From: Lachnospiraceae bacterium UBA3732
GTDB lineage: Bacteria; Bacillota; Clostridia; Lachnospirales; Lachnospiraceae
NCBI GenBank assembly: GCA_002372545.1
Contig: DFHD01000083.1
Location: 8,837 to 72,836 of the forward strand
Length of the DNA stretch: 64,000 nt
Reading direction: 5' to 3'
Shown here in pieces: positions 51,293 to 59,140 of the stretch (the stretch's first letter is position 1; every line of letters begins with the position of its first letter). A program made the translations under genes and the position numbers. The notes below the pieces were generated by a model. The model had not been told where the DNA came from. It saw only the letters and a list, made by a program, of their open reading frames with translations, and ran no database searches.

Positions 51293-53743
51293 ATGAGAAA
51301 GAGAAACGGAAAAAAGAGACTGTCTGTTCTGATGGCAGCGGCGATGATGCTGTCAACACTCGGACTTGCCTCTATGGGAGGGGCGTCTGCGGATGACCGT
51401 ATCCCGGAGGATGATCCGGGGTATTTCCGGTATGAGGAAGCCCAGGAAAAGTATGAAGAGGATGAAGCGGCCAGAGCCGCCTATGAGGAAGAGCTTGCCA
51501 GGCAGGCGGATATGCCGGATTCGGAGGATCCGGAGGATCCCGAGGCTCCCGGCGTGGAGCGTGACGATCCGGAGTCTCCTGTGGCTACAGATGGAGATGC
51601 GCCCATCGTCACGATACCGGACGAAACGGATTTGCATCTGATCGGTCTTGCGGATATCCACGGCAACGGACTGATCCATACGAATTCGCTCTATGGGAAA
51701 TCCACTCTGCGTTACGGTGTGGATATTTCCCAGTGGAATGGTACGATCGACTGGAAGACAGCCAGGGCTAACGGTGTGGAGTTTGCCTTTATCCGTGTGG
51801 GCTACCGTGGTTACGGTTCCAGCGGAAGCATCGGCTCCGATGATATGGCGATCGTAAATATGGCCAATGCCAAGGCGGCAGGCGTAAAGATCGGTGTATA
51901 TTTCTTCTCGCAGGCCATTACGCCCAGCGAGGCAGAGGTTGAGGCAAGATTTACCCTGAGCATGATCTCCGGTTATGCACTGGATCTTCCCGTTGTTATG
52001 GACTATGAGTATGCCGGCAGTCCCGGACGTCTCAGAGGCGCAAATCTGTCCCAGAGACAGGCAACAGACTGTATGGAGGCCTTTGCCAAGGTGGTGGAAG
52101 CTTCCGGTTATACGCCTATGATCTACGCCAGCGAAACCTTCCTGGAGGATCAGCTGTATGATTATGAACTGGCTGCCCAGTACCCGGTATGGCTTGCGCA
52201 TTATACCACCTGTACGGATTACAAGGGACAGTACAACTTCTGGCAGCATACAGACAGGGCCACCGTGGCAGGTATGTCCGGTGCGGTGGACGGAAATGTG
52301 TGGTATGACAGAGGAGAAAAATACAATAACGGTGCGTATAATGCTTACGGCAGAACAAGGACCGTAGCTTATCAGACCCATTTGGCCAAGTCGGGATGGG
52401 AGACTACCTGGAAGTCCAACAAACAGATTTCCGGAAGCGTGGGAAGCGGAAGGCAGATTGAGTCCATCCGTGTGCAGGGCGTTAATCTTCCCGGGCTGAA
52501 CGTAAATTACAGGGTTTATCAGAATAATGACTGGACAAGCTGGGTGAAGAACGGAGCCGACGGCGGAAAAACCGGTGTTTCAAAGGCTGTTCAGGCAGTG
52601 CAGATCGATCTGACGGGAGATTTTTCCGATCAGTATGATGTATATTATTGTGTATTCCTTTCCGGCCAGGGCTGGCTCGGCTGGGCAAAGAATGGAGAGA
52701 CGGCAGGAAGCGAAAACTTCGGTCTTGCTGTGGAGGCACTTCAGGTGACCATTGTGCCGAAGACCGAAAGTGCACCCGCGTCTATGTCGAATTACGCCGG
52801 ATCCGAGCTGAGATATACGCTGCAGTATGTCAGCCATGTACAGACCTACGGCTGGGAGACCTCTGTTCGTCAGAATGGCGCGGTTTCCGGTACGATCGAT
52901 CAGAATAAGCGTTTGGAAGCGGTCATGCTGAAGACAAACCTGTCGGATGAGCTGGGCGTCAGATACAAGACACATGTACAGACCTACGGCTGGGAGACTA
53001 TCTGGAGAAAGGATGGAGAGGTTTCCGGTACCTCCGGCAAGGCAAAGCGTCTGGAGGCAATCATCATTGAGCTTACAGGTGCTGCTTCGGATAAATATGA
53101 TGTTTATTATTGCGTATATACCGACAACTTCGGCTGGATGAACTGGGCAAAGAATGGAGAGAAGGCCGGAACCAGCGGTTATGCCTATAAGATGCAGGCA
53201 CTCCGGGTTGTTCTCCAGCCCAAGGGAAGCTCTGCCCCTGCCAAGCTGGGAAGCGAGGTCATGGCGTATAAGGAGAATCTGCTTTCCTATACCACACATG
53301 TACAGAGCTTCGGCTGGCAGACGCCTGTCGGAAACGGTGATATGGCAGGTACAGAGGGGCAGTATAAGCGTCTGGAGGGAATTAAGATCAACCTGCGGAA
53401 TCAGACCTGCAGCGGTTCTGTGGAATACAGAACCCATGTCCAGACCTACGGCTGGGAAAAGGGCTGGAAGAAAAACGGCGAGGTTTCCGGAACAACGGGA
53501 AAAGCTAAGCGTCTGGAGGCCATCCAGATCCGCCTGACCGGTGAAATGGCGAACAACTATGATATTTATTATCAGACGCATATTCAGACCTATGGATGGT
53601 CCGGATGGGCAAAGAACGGAGAAAGCTGCGGCAGCGAGGGCTGTGCAAAGCGTCTGGAGGGCATCCGCATCGTGCTTGTGCCGAAGGGAAGTCCTGCACC
53701 TGCATCATCCAATACCTGCTGCTTCTATGTGAAGAAGAAGTAG
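51293..53743 (+). CDS. Secreted GH25 lysozyme with nine ChW repeats
   Basis: 816 residues. Signal peptide (about 1-32), an acidic Asp/Glu/Pro-rich spacer (about 34-110), GH25 muramidase domain (about 138-345) with G-V-D-I-S-Q-W-N and the acidic pair D237-Y-E239, then three groups of three ChW (clostridial hydrophobic Trp) repeats, each ending in the pattern K-R-L-E-A/G-I. ChW repeats are thought to bind wall or matrix. It would cut peptidoglycan. The start is ATG 51293, after GAGGTG; an extended -10 (TGTTATAAT) lies at 51252. A pair of 25-bp repeats follows the stop. Confidence 0.9.
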   Translation: MRKRNGKKRLSVLMAAAMMLSTLGLASMGGASADDRIPEDDPGYFRYEEAQEKYEEDEAARAAYEEELARQADMPDSEDPEDPEAPGVERDDPESPVATDGDAPIVTIPDETDLHLIGLADIHGNGLIHTNSLYGKSTLRYGVDISQWNGTIDWKTARANGVEFAFIRVGYRGYGSSGSIGSDDMAIVNMANAKAAGVKIGVYFFSQAITPSEAEVEARFTLSMISGYALDLPVVMDYEYAGSPGRLRGANLSQRQATDCMEAFAKVVEASGYTPMIYASETFLEDQLYDYELAAQYPVWLAHYTTCTDYKGQYNFWQHTDRATVAGMSGAVDGNVWYDRGEKYNNGAYNAYGRTRTVAYQTHLAKSGWETTWKSNKQISGSVGSGRQIESIRVQGVNLPGLNVNYRVYQNNDWTSWVKNGADGGKTGVSKAVQAVQIDLTGDFSDQYDVYYCVFLSGQGWLGWAKNGETAGSENFGLAVEALQVTIVPKTESAPASMSNYAGSELRYTLQYVSHVQTYGWETSVRQNGAVSGTIDQNKRLEAVMLKTNLSDELGVRYKTHVQTYGWETIWRKDGEVSGTSGKAKRLEAIIIELTGAASDKYDVYYCVYTDNFGWMNWAKNGEKAGTSGYAYKMQALRVVLQPKGSSAPAKLGSEVMAYKENLLSYTTHVQSFGWQTPVGNGDMAGTEGQYKRLEGIKINLRNQTCSGSVEYRTHVQTYGWEKGWKKNGEVSGTTGKAKRLEAIQIRLTGEMANNYDIYYQTHIQTYGWSGWAKNGESCGSEGCAKRLEGIRIVLVPKGSPAPASSNTCCFYVKKK

Positions 53744-53793
53744 CACTGTCAGGGATACGGATAATTAACACTGTCGGGGATGCGAATAATTAA
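53744..53793 (+). repeat. 25-bp tandem repeat, two copies
   Basis: CACTGTCAGGGATACGG and CACTGTCGGGGATGCGA begin at 53744 and 53769, each continuing into ATAATTAA. A third partial copy (CACT) leads into the next promoter. Confidence 0.85.
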
Positions 53794-53796
53794 CAC

Positions 53797-53826
53797 TTGA
53801 CAGAAGAGTACGGTATGTGGTAAGAT
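53797..53826 (+). promoter_or_regulatory. infC operon promoter
   Basis: TTGACA (53797-53802) and TAAGAT (53821-53826), 18 bases apart. Confidence 0.8.
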
Positions 53827-53832
53827 GACGTT

Positions 53833-54032
53833 TGTTGAATCAAGCAGAGTTACCGCTCTCACCTTGAGCTGCGATCGGGCGGCCGGGTTCATAAAGAAGG
53901 TCACGAATGGAAATCCTGTATTTCCGTTCGATTGGTTTGTTCTGCTCGACTAAGGAGCAGACGGACGGTTTTTTATGAAAAGGCGGGTACTCTCAGTGTC
54001 CGCTTTTTCTTATTTAACGGGAGGGTAAAACC
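53833..54032 (+). ncRNA. infC-rpmI-rplT leader (L20-type autoregulatory RNA)
   Basis: A structured leader of about 200 bases. It has a perfect 10-base hairpin (GAATGGAAAT with ATTTCCGTTC, loop CCTGT), a terminator-like hairpin (GTTCTGCTC with GGAGCAGAC and a T6 run at 53971-53976), and a second hairpin before CTTTTTC. In Bacillota this operon is controlled by L20 binding to such a leader and premature termination. The family call rests on position and hairpins, not on an alignment. Confidence 0.7.
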
Positions 54033-54575
54033 ATCGACTACATTGTAAATGAACAGATCAGAGATAGAGAAGTGCGTGTGATCGGTGCGGAAGGAAACCA
54101 GCTTGGTGTTATGCCTATCCGTGAGGCCAGAAATGTGGCTGAGGAGGCAGGCCTTGACCTGGTTCTGGTATCACCGAATGCAAAACCACCGGTGTGCCGT
54201 ATTGTGGATTACGGAAAGTTCCGTTATGAAATGTCCAGAAAAGAAAAGGACGCCAAGAAGAAGCAGAAGATCGTGGAGATCAAGGAGGTTCGCCTCTCCC
54301 CCAATATTGAGGAAAACGACCTGAATACCAAGGTGGGGATGGCAAGAAAGTTCCTTGAGAAGGGAAACCGTGTTAAGGTGACACTCCGCTTCCGTGGCCG
54401 TGAACTTGCTTATGTAAACCAGAGCAAGAAAGTTCTTGATGGCTTTGCGGAAAAACTGTCGGATATTTCATCCATCGACAAGCCCGCCAAGTTTGAAGGC
54501 AGGAGCATGATCATGTTCCTGGCGGCAAAGAAGCAGGAACCCGGAAAGAAGCAGGAAAAGCAGGAAAAGAATTAA
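54033..54575 (+). CDS. infC: Translation initiation factor IF-3, starting at ATC
   Basis: 180 residues. IF-3 binds the 30S subunit and checks the start codon. The family's N-terminal I-V-N-E-Q-I-R-D-R-E-V-R-V-I-G is encoded upstream of the first conventional start (GTG 54072). No ATG, GTG or TTG is in frame there; GGGAGGG ends 7 bases before ATC at 54033. IF-3 of E. coli likewise begins at a rare AUU for self-control, so ATC (or ATT 54042) is the probable start. K-P-P-V-C-R-I-V-D-Y-G-K is the conserved central motif. Confidence 0.92.
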   Translation: MDYIVNEQIRDREVRVIGAEGNQLGVMPIREARNVAEEAGLDLVLVSPNAKPPVCRIVDYGKFRYEMSRKEKDAKKKQKIVEIKEVRLSPNIEENDLNTKVGMARKFLEKGNRVKVTLRFRGRELAYVNQSKKVLDGFAEKLSDISSIDKPAKFEGRSMIMFLAAKKQEPGKKQEKQEKN

Positions 54576-54630
54576 TGCTGCCGCTTCTCCGGAATAATAC
54601 TATGTGCATAAATTTAAGGAGGATAAAACA

Positions 54631-54828
54631 ATGCCGAAGTTAAAGACAAAAAGGGCAGCCGCAAAGCGTTTTAAGGCGACTGGAACAGGAAAGCTGAAGA
54701 GAAATAAAGCATACAAGAGTCATATCCTTACCAAGAAGACAACAAAGCGTAAGAGAAATTTACGTAAAGCGACTATGACTGACAAGACAAACGAGAAGAA
54801 CATGAAGAAGATTTTACCGTATATGTAA
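54631..54828 (+). CDS. rpmI: 50S ribosomal protein L35
   Basis: 65 residues, very basic: M-P-K-L-K-T-K-R-A-A-A-K-R-F-K at the start and K-K-I-L-P-Y at the end. AAGGAGG lies 7 bases before the ATG. Normal length and normal place between infC and rplT. Confidence 0.97.
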   Translation: MPKLKTKRAAAKRFKATGTGKLKRNKAYKSHILTKKTTKRKRNLRKATMTDKTNEKNMKKILPYM

Positions 54829-54849
54829 TCTGGTAAGGAGGATAAGACA

Positions 54850-55206
54850 GTGGCAAGAATTAAGGGTGGCGCAAACGCCAAGAAAAAGCATAATAAGACA
54901 TTAAAGGCTGCAAAGGGATACGTAGGCGCAAGAAGCAAGCAGTATCGTGTAGCCAAGCAGTCCGTTGTAAGAGCTGAGGCTTCTGCATTCGCAGGCCGCA
55001 GAGAGAAGAAGAGAGATTTCCGCAAGCTGTGGATCGCAAGAATCAATGCTGCAGCTCGCCAGAACGATATCTCCTACAGCCAGCTGATGCATGGTCTGAA
55101 GGTGGCTAATGTGGATATCAACCGTAAGATGCTGGCTGAGATCGCTGTCAGCGATCCTGCTGCATTCACCGAACTCGTTAAGACGGCAAAGGCAGCTATT
55201 GCGTAA
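54850..55206 (+). CDS. rplT: 50S ribosomal protein L20
   Basis: 118 residues starting at GTG after AAGGAGG. Family motifs include R-I-K-G-G-A-N-A-K-K-K-H and W-I-A-R-I-N-A-A-A-R. L20 binds 23S rRNA early in assembly and is the likely repressor acting on the operon leader upstream. A terminator follows. Confidence 0.97.
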   Translation: MARIKGGANAKKKHNKTLKAAKGYVGARSKQYRVAKQSVVRAEASAFAGRREKKRDFRKLWIARINAAARQNDISYSQLMHGLKVANVDINRKMLAEIAVSDPAAFTELVKTAKAAIA

Positions 55207-55236
55207 GTCTGCACGGGATTTTGATCCGATGAAAAA

Positions 55237-55266
55237 GGAACCGCTCTCCGGAGTGGTTCTTTTTTC
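55237..55266 (+). terminator. Terminator of the ribosomal operon
   Basis: GGAACCGCTC and GAGTGGTTCT form the stem with wobble pairs, followed by a T6 run. Nothing else is seen between here and the tRNA promoter. Confidence 0.85.
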
Positions 55267-55424
55267 ATTATCCCCGGCGGCATCAATGACAGAAATATAC
55301 CGCCGAAGAATGAAACATGGACAAGCTGGATGCGTACATGCTGTCTTATGCGGATAAGAAGGAAGGTTTAGAACCTGACTGATGAAAAAACTGAAAAACT
55401 TGCAGGAGATATAGGCGAAAAAAG

Positions 55425-55453
55425 TTGACAAAGATATTTGGATATGGTAAGAT
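55425..55453 (+). promoter_or_regulatory. Promoter of tRNA-Leu
   Basis: TTGACA (55425-55430) and TAAGAT (55448-55453), 17 bases apart, 30 bases before the tRNA. Confidence 0.8.
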
Positions 55454-55483
55454 AATCGTCGTGCCGAGAGGTGCAATAAAAAA

Positions 55484-55567
55484 GCGGGAGTGCTGGAATT
55501 GGCAGACAGGCTAGACTAAGGATCTAGTGATGGCAACGTCGTGTGGGTTCAAGTCCCATCTCCCGCA
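55484..55567 (+). tRNA. tRNA-Leu (anticodon AAG)
   Basis: An 84-base class II tRNA. The acceptor stem GCGGGAG pairs with CTCCCGC, discriminator A. The anticodon stem is CTAGA/TCTAG with loop CTAAGGA, giving anticodon AAG for CUU (A34 may be edited to inosine). A long variable arm TGATGGCAACGTC and the T-loop GGTTCAAGTCC are present. CCA is not encoded. Confidence 0.95.
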
Positions 55568-55570
55568 TGA

Positions 55571-55608
55571 AAAAAAGAGTTCTGCGAAGAATGCAGAGCT
55601 CTTTTTTA
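55571..55608 (+). terminator. Terminator after tRNA-Leu
   Basis: AAGAGTTCTGC pairs with GCAGAGCTCTT with one wobble; A-rich before and a T6 run after, so it can also serve the opposite-strand kinase gene that ends at 55626. Confidence 0.85.
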
Positions 55609-55625
55609 TATTCAGGGGCGGACAT

Positions 55626-56957
55626 TTAGTTCACTTTGGCATCATCCATGATATTGGTCATGTGTTTTTTTGGAGGGTAGGGAATGAATATGCGGACAAC
55701 GGTTCCGCAGGTTTCTCCCGGGCTGACGGAAATGGTCCCTCCGCACATCATGTCCAGCCTTGCCCGGATATTATTCAGGGCTATGTGCGGATCCTTCTCA
55801 TCTTGGATGTCACCGGGCTGCTTGCACTCCATACCCATTCCATCGTCTGTGATCACAATCTCGCTTCCCTCCGGCGTTTCTCTCGTGCTTATCCTGATCG
55901 TCAGCGGAGAAAGCTCGGGATCCACGCCGTGCTTCACGGAATTTTCCACAATGGGCTGAAGCGTCAGCGGGGGAATGCGGAAGCTGATGTGCGGCGTATC
56001 GTATTCCACAAACAGACGGTCGGCAAAACGGGTCTGCTCAATGGAAAGATAGGCGCGGACGTGAGAAAGCTCCTCACGGAAGGGAATGGTGTCCTTTTTA
56101 GCCATGGCCGAAAAATTGTTTCGCAGATAATCCGTAAAATCGCTGATGGTCTGCATGGCCTTTTTCGGATCCTGTTCACAGAGGTAGTAAATACTGGTCA
56201 TAGTATTGTAAATGAAATGCGGACGCATCTGCAGGATCCGGATATTTGCCTGCGCTTCGAGGTTTTCCCTTTGCTGTCTTATGGTATGCTCGATCTGGTC
56301 AGACAGGATGAAAAGAAACATACACATGGCGGATATTGTTGTACTGATGGCAGTGAGGATCAGCCCGTAAAACCACATCTGAACCAGCATGCAGACGAAA
56401 GGGATGGCCAGATAAGCGGTAAACGCAAGAATTTCCTTTCGGGTCAGTTTCTTTTTCAGATGGAACAGGATGATCATGTTCAGCAGCATGATCAGGACAG
56501 GAGGGACAAGGAGCAGGGGATAGAGCTCTCCTCTGTGGTAAACATTTTGATCGGATATGTAATACATTTTTCCGCTAAACTGCGTACTGATCAGCAAGAT
56601 CACGTAGATCAGCAGCAAAACCAGAGCTATGTGGTATGACCTGGCCTTCCCGGGTTCCATACCGGCACTGCGGAATAATAGATAGGTAAGCATGGGCAAA
56701 AGGAGTGAAGACAGTAAGGATTCCAGAAACATAAAGATCCTCGACAAGGTGGCATAATCGGAATCCTGGCTGAACATAAGGCACTGGCAGACCAGGTCGG
56801 ATATGATATACAGAGAAAGAATCAGAAATAACACACGAAAAAATCTCTGGATATCCTTTTTCATGTAGGAAGTGGTCCAGGTCAGAAAGGACCCCAAAAA
56901 GGAAATGGTGACGCCGCCGGCAGACATGATGATATTGGTTAAATCTATCCAGGTCAT
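55626..56957 (-). CDS. Multi-pass sensor histidine kinase (LytS/YesM-type core)
   Basis: 443 residues. About seven hydrophobic helices in the first 225 residues, then a coiled segment and a His_kinase domain with L-Q-M-R-P-H-F-I-Y-N-T (His near 250), followed by HATPase motifs Q-P-I-V-E-N-S-V-K-H-G and D-D-G-M-G-M. Its start overlaps the end of the XRE-receiver gene by four bases, so the pair is translationally coupled. The seven-helix sensor recalls 7TM receptors of diverse ligands. The signal is unknown. Confidence 0.88.
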   Translation of the reverse strand: MTWIDLTNIIMSAGGVTISFLGSFLTWTTSYMKKDIQRFFRVLFLILSLYIISDLVCQCLMFSQDSDYATLSRIFMFLESLLSSLLLPMLTYLLFRSAGMEPGKARSYHIALVLLLIYVILLISTQFSGKMYYISDQNVYHRGELYPLLLVPPVLIMLLNMIILFHLKKKLTRKEILAFTAYLAIPFVCMLVQMWFYGLILTAISTTISAMCMFLFILSDQIEHTIRQQRENLEAQANIRILQMRPHFIYNTMTSIYYLCEQDPKKAMQTISDFTDYLRNNFSAMAKKDTIPFREELSHVRAYLSIEQTRFADRLFVEYDTPHISFRIPPLTLQPIVENSVKHGVDPELSPLTIRISTRETPEGSEIVITDDGMGMECKQPGDIQDEKDPHIALNNIRARLDMMCGGTISVSPGETCGTVVRIFIPYPPKKHMTNIMDDAKVN

Positions 56958-57547
56958 TGCACGCCTCCATGAATCGGATAACGGAGCTTTAAGAGCTGTT
57001 TTTTTAAAGCGTCCTGTGTAAGGGGCTTCAGCAGGAAACCGCTGGCGCCGGTATCCCAGGCATTCAGGGAATAATCCGGGTAGGCCGTAAGAAAGATCAC
57101 ATTGGTCCGGGGATTAATGGTAAGAAGCTTCTGGCATAGCTCAATGCCGCTGGTCTTGCCCATCTCAATATCCAGAAATGCTATATGGACATGGTTTTCC
57201 GCGGCATACCTAAGAGCCTCGGAGGGTCTGGAGAAACCGGTGATCCTGGCCTCGGGAAGGGTCTTCTGCAGAATCGGAATACCGCCGCTGAGGACAATGG
57301 GTTCATCATCCACGATGATCACATTCGCTTCTTCGGTCTGGTTATTGGCCGCATAGATCAGAACAGAAGGATCGACATTCAGACAGACGGATATCCGCGA
57401 AATGGTAGGGGCGTCAGGCATACGTCTGCCGGATTCCCAGTTGGCGCAGGTCGAACGGTCGATAAAGAGCATATCGGCGAATTGCTGCTGGGAGAGCTTT
57501 CTTTCAATCCGTAATTGTTTAATGAGTTCACCTAAAGAATTTGACAT
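56954..57547 (-). CDS. Response regulator with N-terminal XRE HTH and C-terminal receiver
   Basis: 197 residues. Residues 1-65 are an XRE HTH (L-G-E-L-I-K-Q-L-R-I-E-R-K-L-S-Q-Q-Q-F-A, then W-E-S-G-R-R-M-P). A receiver domain (about 75-190) follows, with I-V-D-D-E-P, phospho-acceptor in A-F-L-D-I-E-M-G, F-L-T-A and K in L-L-K-P-L. This order is the reverse of most regulators, and the DNA-binding domain is of an unusual class for a LytS-type kinase partner, which usually has LytTR or AraC. The ATG at 57547 follows AAGGGAG; the longer frame from 57568 lacks a site. Confidence 0.88.
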   Translation of the reverse strand: MSNSLGELIKQLRIERKLSQQQFADMLFIDRSTCANWESGRRMPDAPTISRISVCLNVDPSVLIYAANNQTEEANVIIVDDEPIVLSGGIPILQKTLPEARITGFSRPSEALRYAAENHVHIAFLDIEMGKTSGIELCQKLLTINPRTNVIFLTAYPDYSLNAWDTGASGFLLKPLTQDALKKQLLKLRYPIHGGVQ

Positions 57548-57846
57548 TATTCTGCTCCCTTGTTTCATTTTGGGGTTTATGGGCCTGCGATTCAGGAAAT
57601 GGTCTGTCTGCAGCTGTATATTTGTAATTGGTCAGCAGGCTCTTCAAGCGTATTTTACCATATTTCGCAGAAAAATGATATGATGAGATTCGCATTGGAA
57701 CCGGATGGATTGGAAATGAATAGGGAATACTTGATAAACAATGCTTGCATATTTTCGGAATTAAGAGCATAGTATAGTAGTATAACTGTTTGGTTGTGTA
57801 TTTGAACGGATTATTCGGTCCGGGTGGTATTGTCTGGAGATTTCTG

Positions 57847-59028
57847 ATGTATTATGCAAGCTTTGGCATGCTGGCCATTGTGATCCATGTGATCATCAAT
57901 CTGGATGCCTTAAGAAAACCGAAGGGAACAGCGAACAGAACGGTGAGGGAGAGATATCGTCAATTCCTCTATATTGTTATGCTCTATTATCTTTCGGATA
58001 TCCTCTGGGGCATTCTTTACAGCCGGAAGCTCATTCCGCTCGCCTATGCGGATACGGTACTCTATTTTGCCGCTATGGTGCTTTCCGTACTGCTCTGGAC
58101 ACGGTTTGTTGTCAGCTATCTGGGGAAGAAGAGTCTGTATAATTCAATCCTGATCATTGGCGGCTGGGTGATCATGAGCTATGAGGTGATCGTCCTGATC
58201 ATCAATTTCTTTTACCCGATCGTTTTTTCCTTCAGTAAGGATAAGGAATATCAGCCCGGTCAGGCAAGATACATTACCCTGATCATACAAATGGGCCTGT
58301 TTATGATGACATCGGTCTATGCGCTGCTTGTGGCCGTCAGGGCGGAGGGGTCGGAAAGCTTTCAGCACAGGACAATAGGAGTGTCCGGTCTGGTGATGAC
58401 AATATTTATCCTTCTGCAGTCCGTATATCCGCTGCTTCCCTTTTATGCCATTGGCTGTCTTCTGGCCACCTGCATCATTCATTCCTTTGTCATCAGCAAC
58501 GAGAGACATGAACAGCGTACGGAAATGGCAACGGCAAGGAAGATGGCTTACCGGGATCCCCTTACCGGCGTAAAGAATAAGCTTTCTTATCTGGAATCGG
58601 TAAGCGGGATCGATGAACGGATCCAGAAGGGCGAGATCGAGGAGTTTGGCGTTGTGGTATTCGATCTCAACGGTCTGAAGAGGATCAATGATACGCTTGG
58701 ACATGACGCCGGCGATGTATATATTCAGGATGGCTGCCGGCTGATCTGCCACCAGTTTAAGCATAGTCCCGTGTTCCGCGTGGGCGGCGATGAATTTATT
58801 GCATTCCTGGAGGGTGCGGATTACGAAAACCGGGAAACCCTGCTGCATGATTTTAATGCCAGGATCATCGACAACCTGAAAAAGGGCGCTGTTGTGGTAT
58901 CCAGCGGACTTGGCGAATATATGCCGGGCAGAGACAGGGATTATCAAGAGATATTCAAGCGGGCCGACCGAAAGATGTATGAGTGCAAGGGTTATCTGAA
59001 ATCTCTGCCGGCCGGGAATGAGGCGTAG
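57847..59028 (+). CDS. Membrane diguanylate cyclase (GGDEF)
   Basis: 393 residues from ATG 57847, which has GGAG 8 bases upstream; the frame is open to TTG 57790, so 19 more residues (L-N-G-L-F-G-P-G-G) are possible but no ribosome site supports them. Six to seven helices (about 1-215) precede a GGDEF domain (about 235-385): D-P-L-T-G-V-K-N, F-D-L-N-G-L-K-R-I-N-D, V-G-G-D-E-F. The active site is intact, so it should make cyclic di-GMP from GTP. No RxxD inhibitory site is seen before GGDEF. There is no EAL domain, and no other cyclic di-GMP gene is seen nearby. Confidence 0.88.
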   Translation: MYYASFGMLAIVIHVIINLDALRKPKGTANRTVRERYRQFLYIVMLYYLSDILWGILYSRKLIPLAYADTVLYFAAMVLSVLLWTRFVVSYLGKKSLYNSILIIGGWVIMSYEVIVLIINFFYPIVFSFSKDKEYQPGQARYITLIIQMGLFMMTSVYALLVAVRAEGSESFQHRTIGVSGLVMTIFILLQSVYPLLPFYAIGCLLATCIIHSFVISNERHEQRTEMATARKMAYRDPLTGVKNKLSYLESVSGIDERIQKGEIEEFGVVVFDLNGLKRINDTLGHDAGDVYIQDGCRLICHQFKHSPVFRVGGDEFIAFLEGADYENRETLLHDFNARIIDNLKKGAVVVSSGLGEYMPGRDRDYQEIFKRADRKMYECKGYLKSLPAGNEA

Positions 59029-59140
59029 ACAGAAAAAAACGCAGATAAGAAACGCAGATGAAAAGGTGTAGATAGGAAATAAAACGAATAAGCGAAATAT
59101 AATTGCAGATGCGGATTGAAGCTTGGATGGGAAAGGGAAG

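Noticed and set aside
55527..56639. Long open frame on the + strand over the histidine kinase gene
   Set aside because: It is antisense to a kinase with clear H, N and G boxes and contains the tRNA end and a terminator at its start; no ribosome site or family motif.
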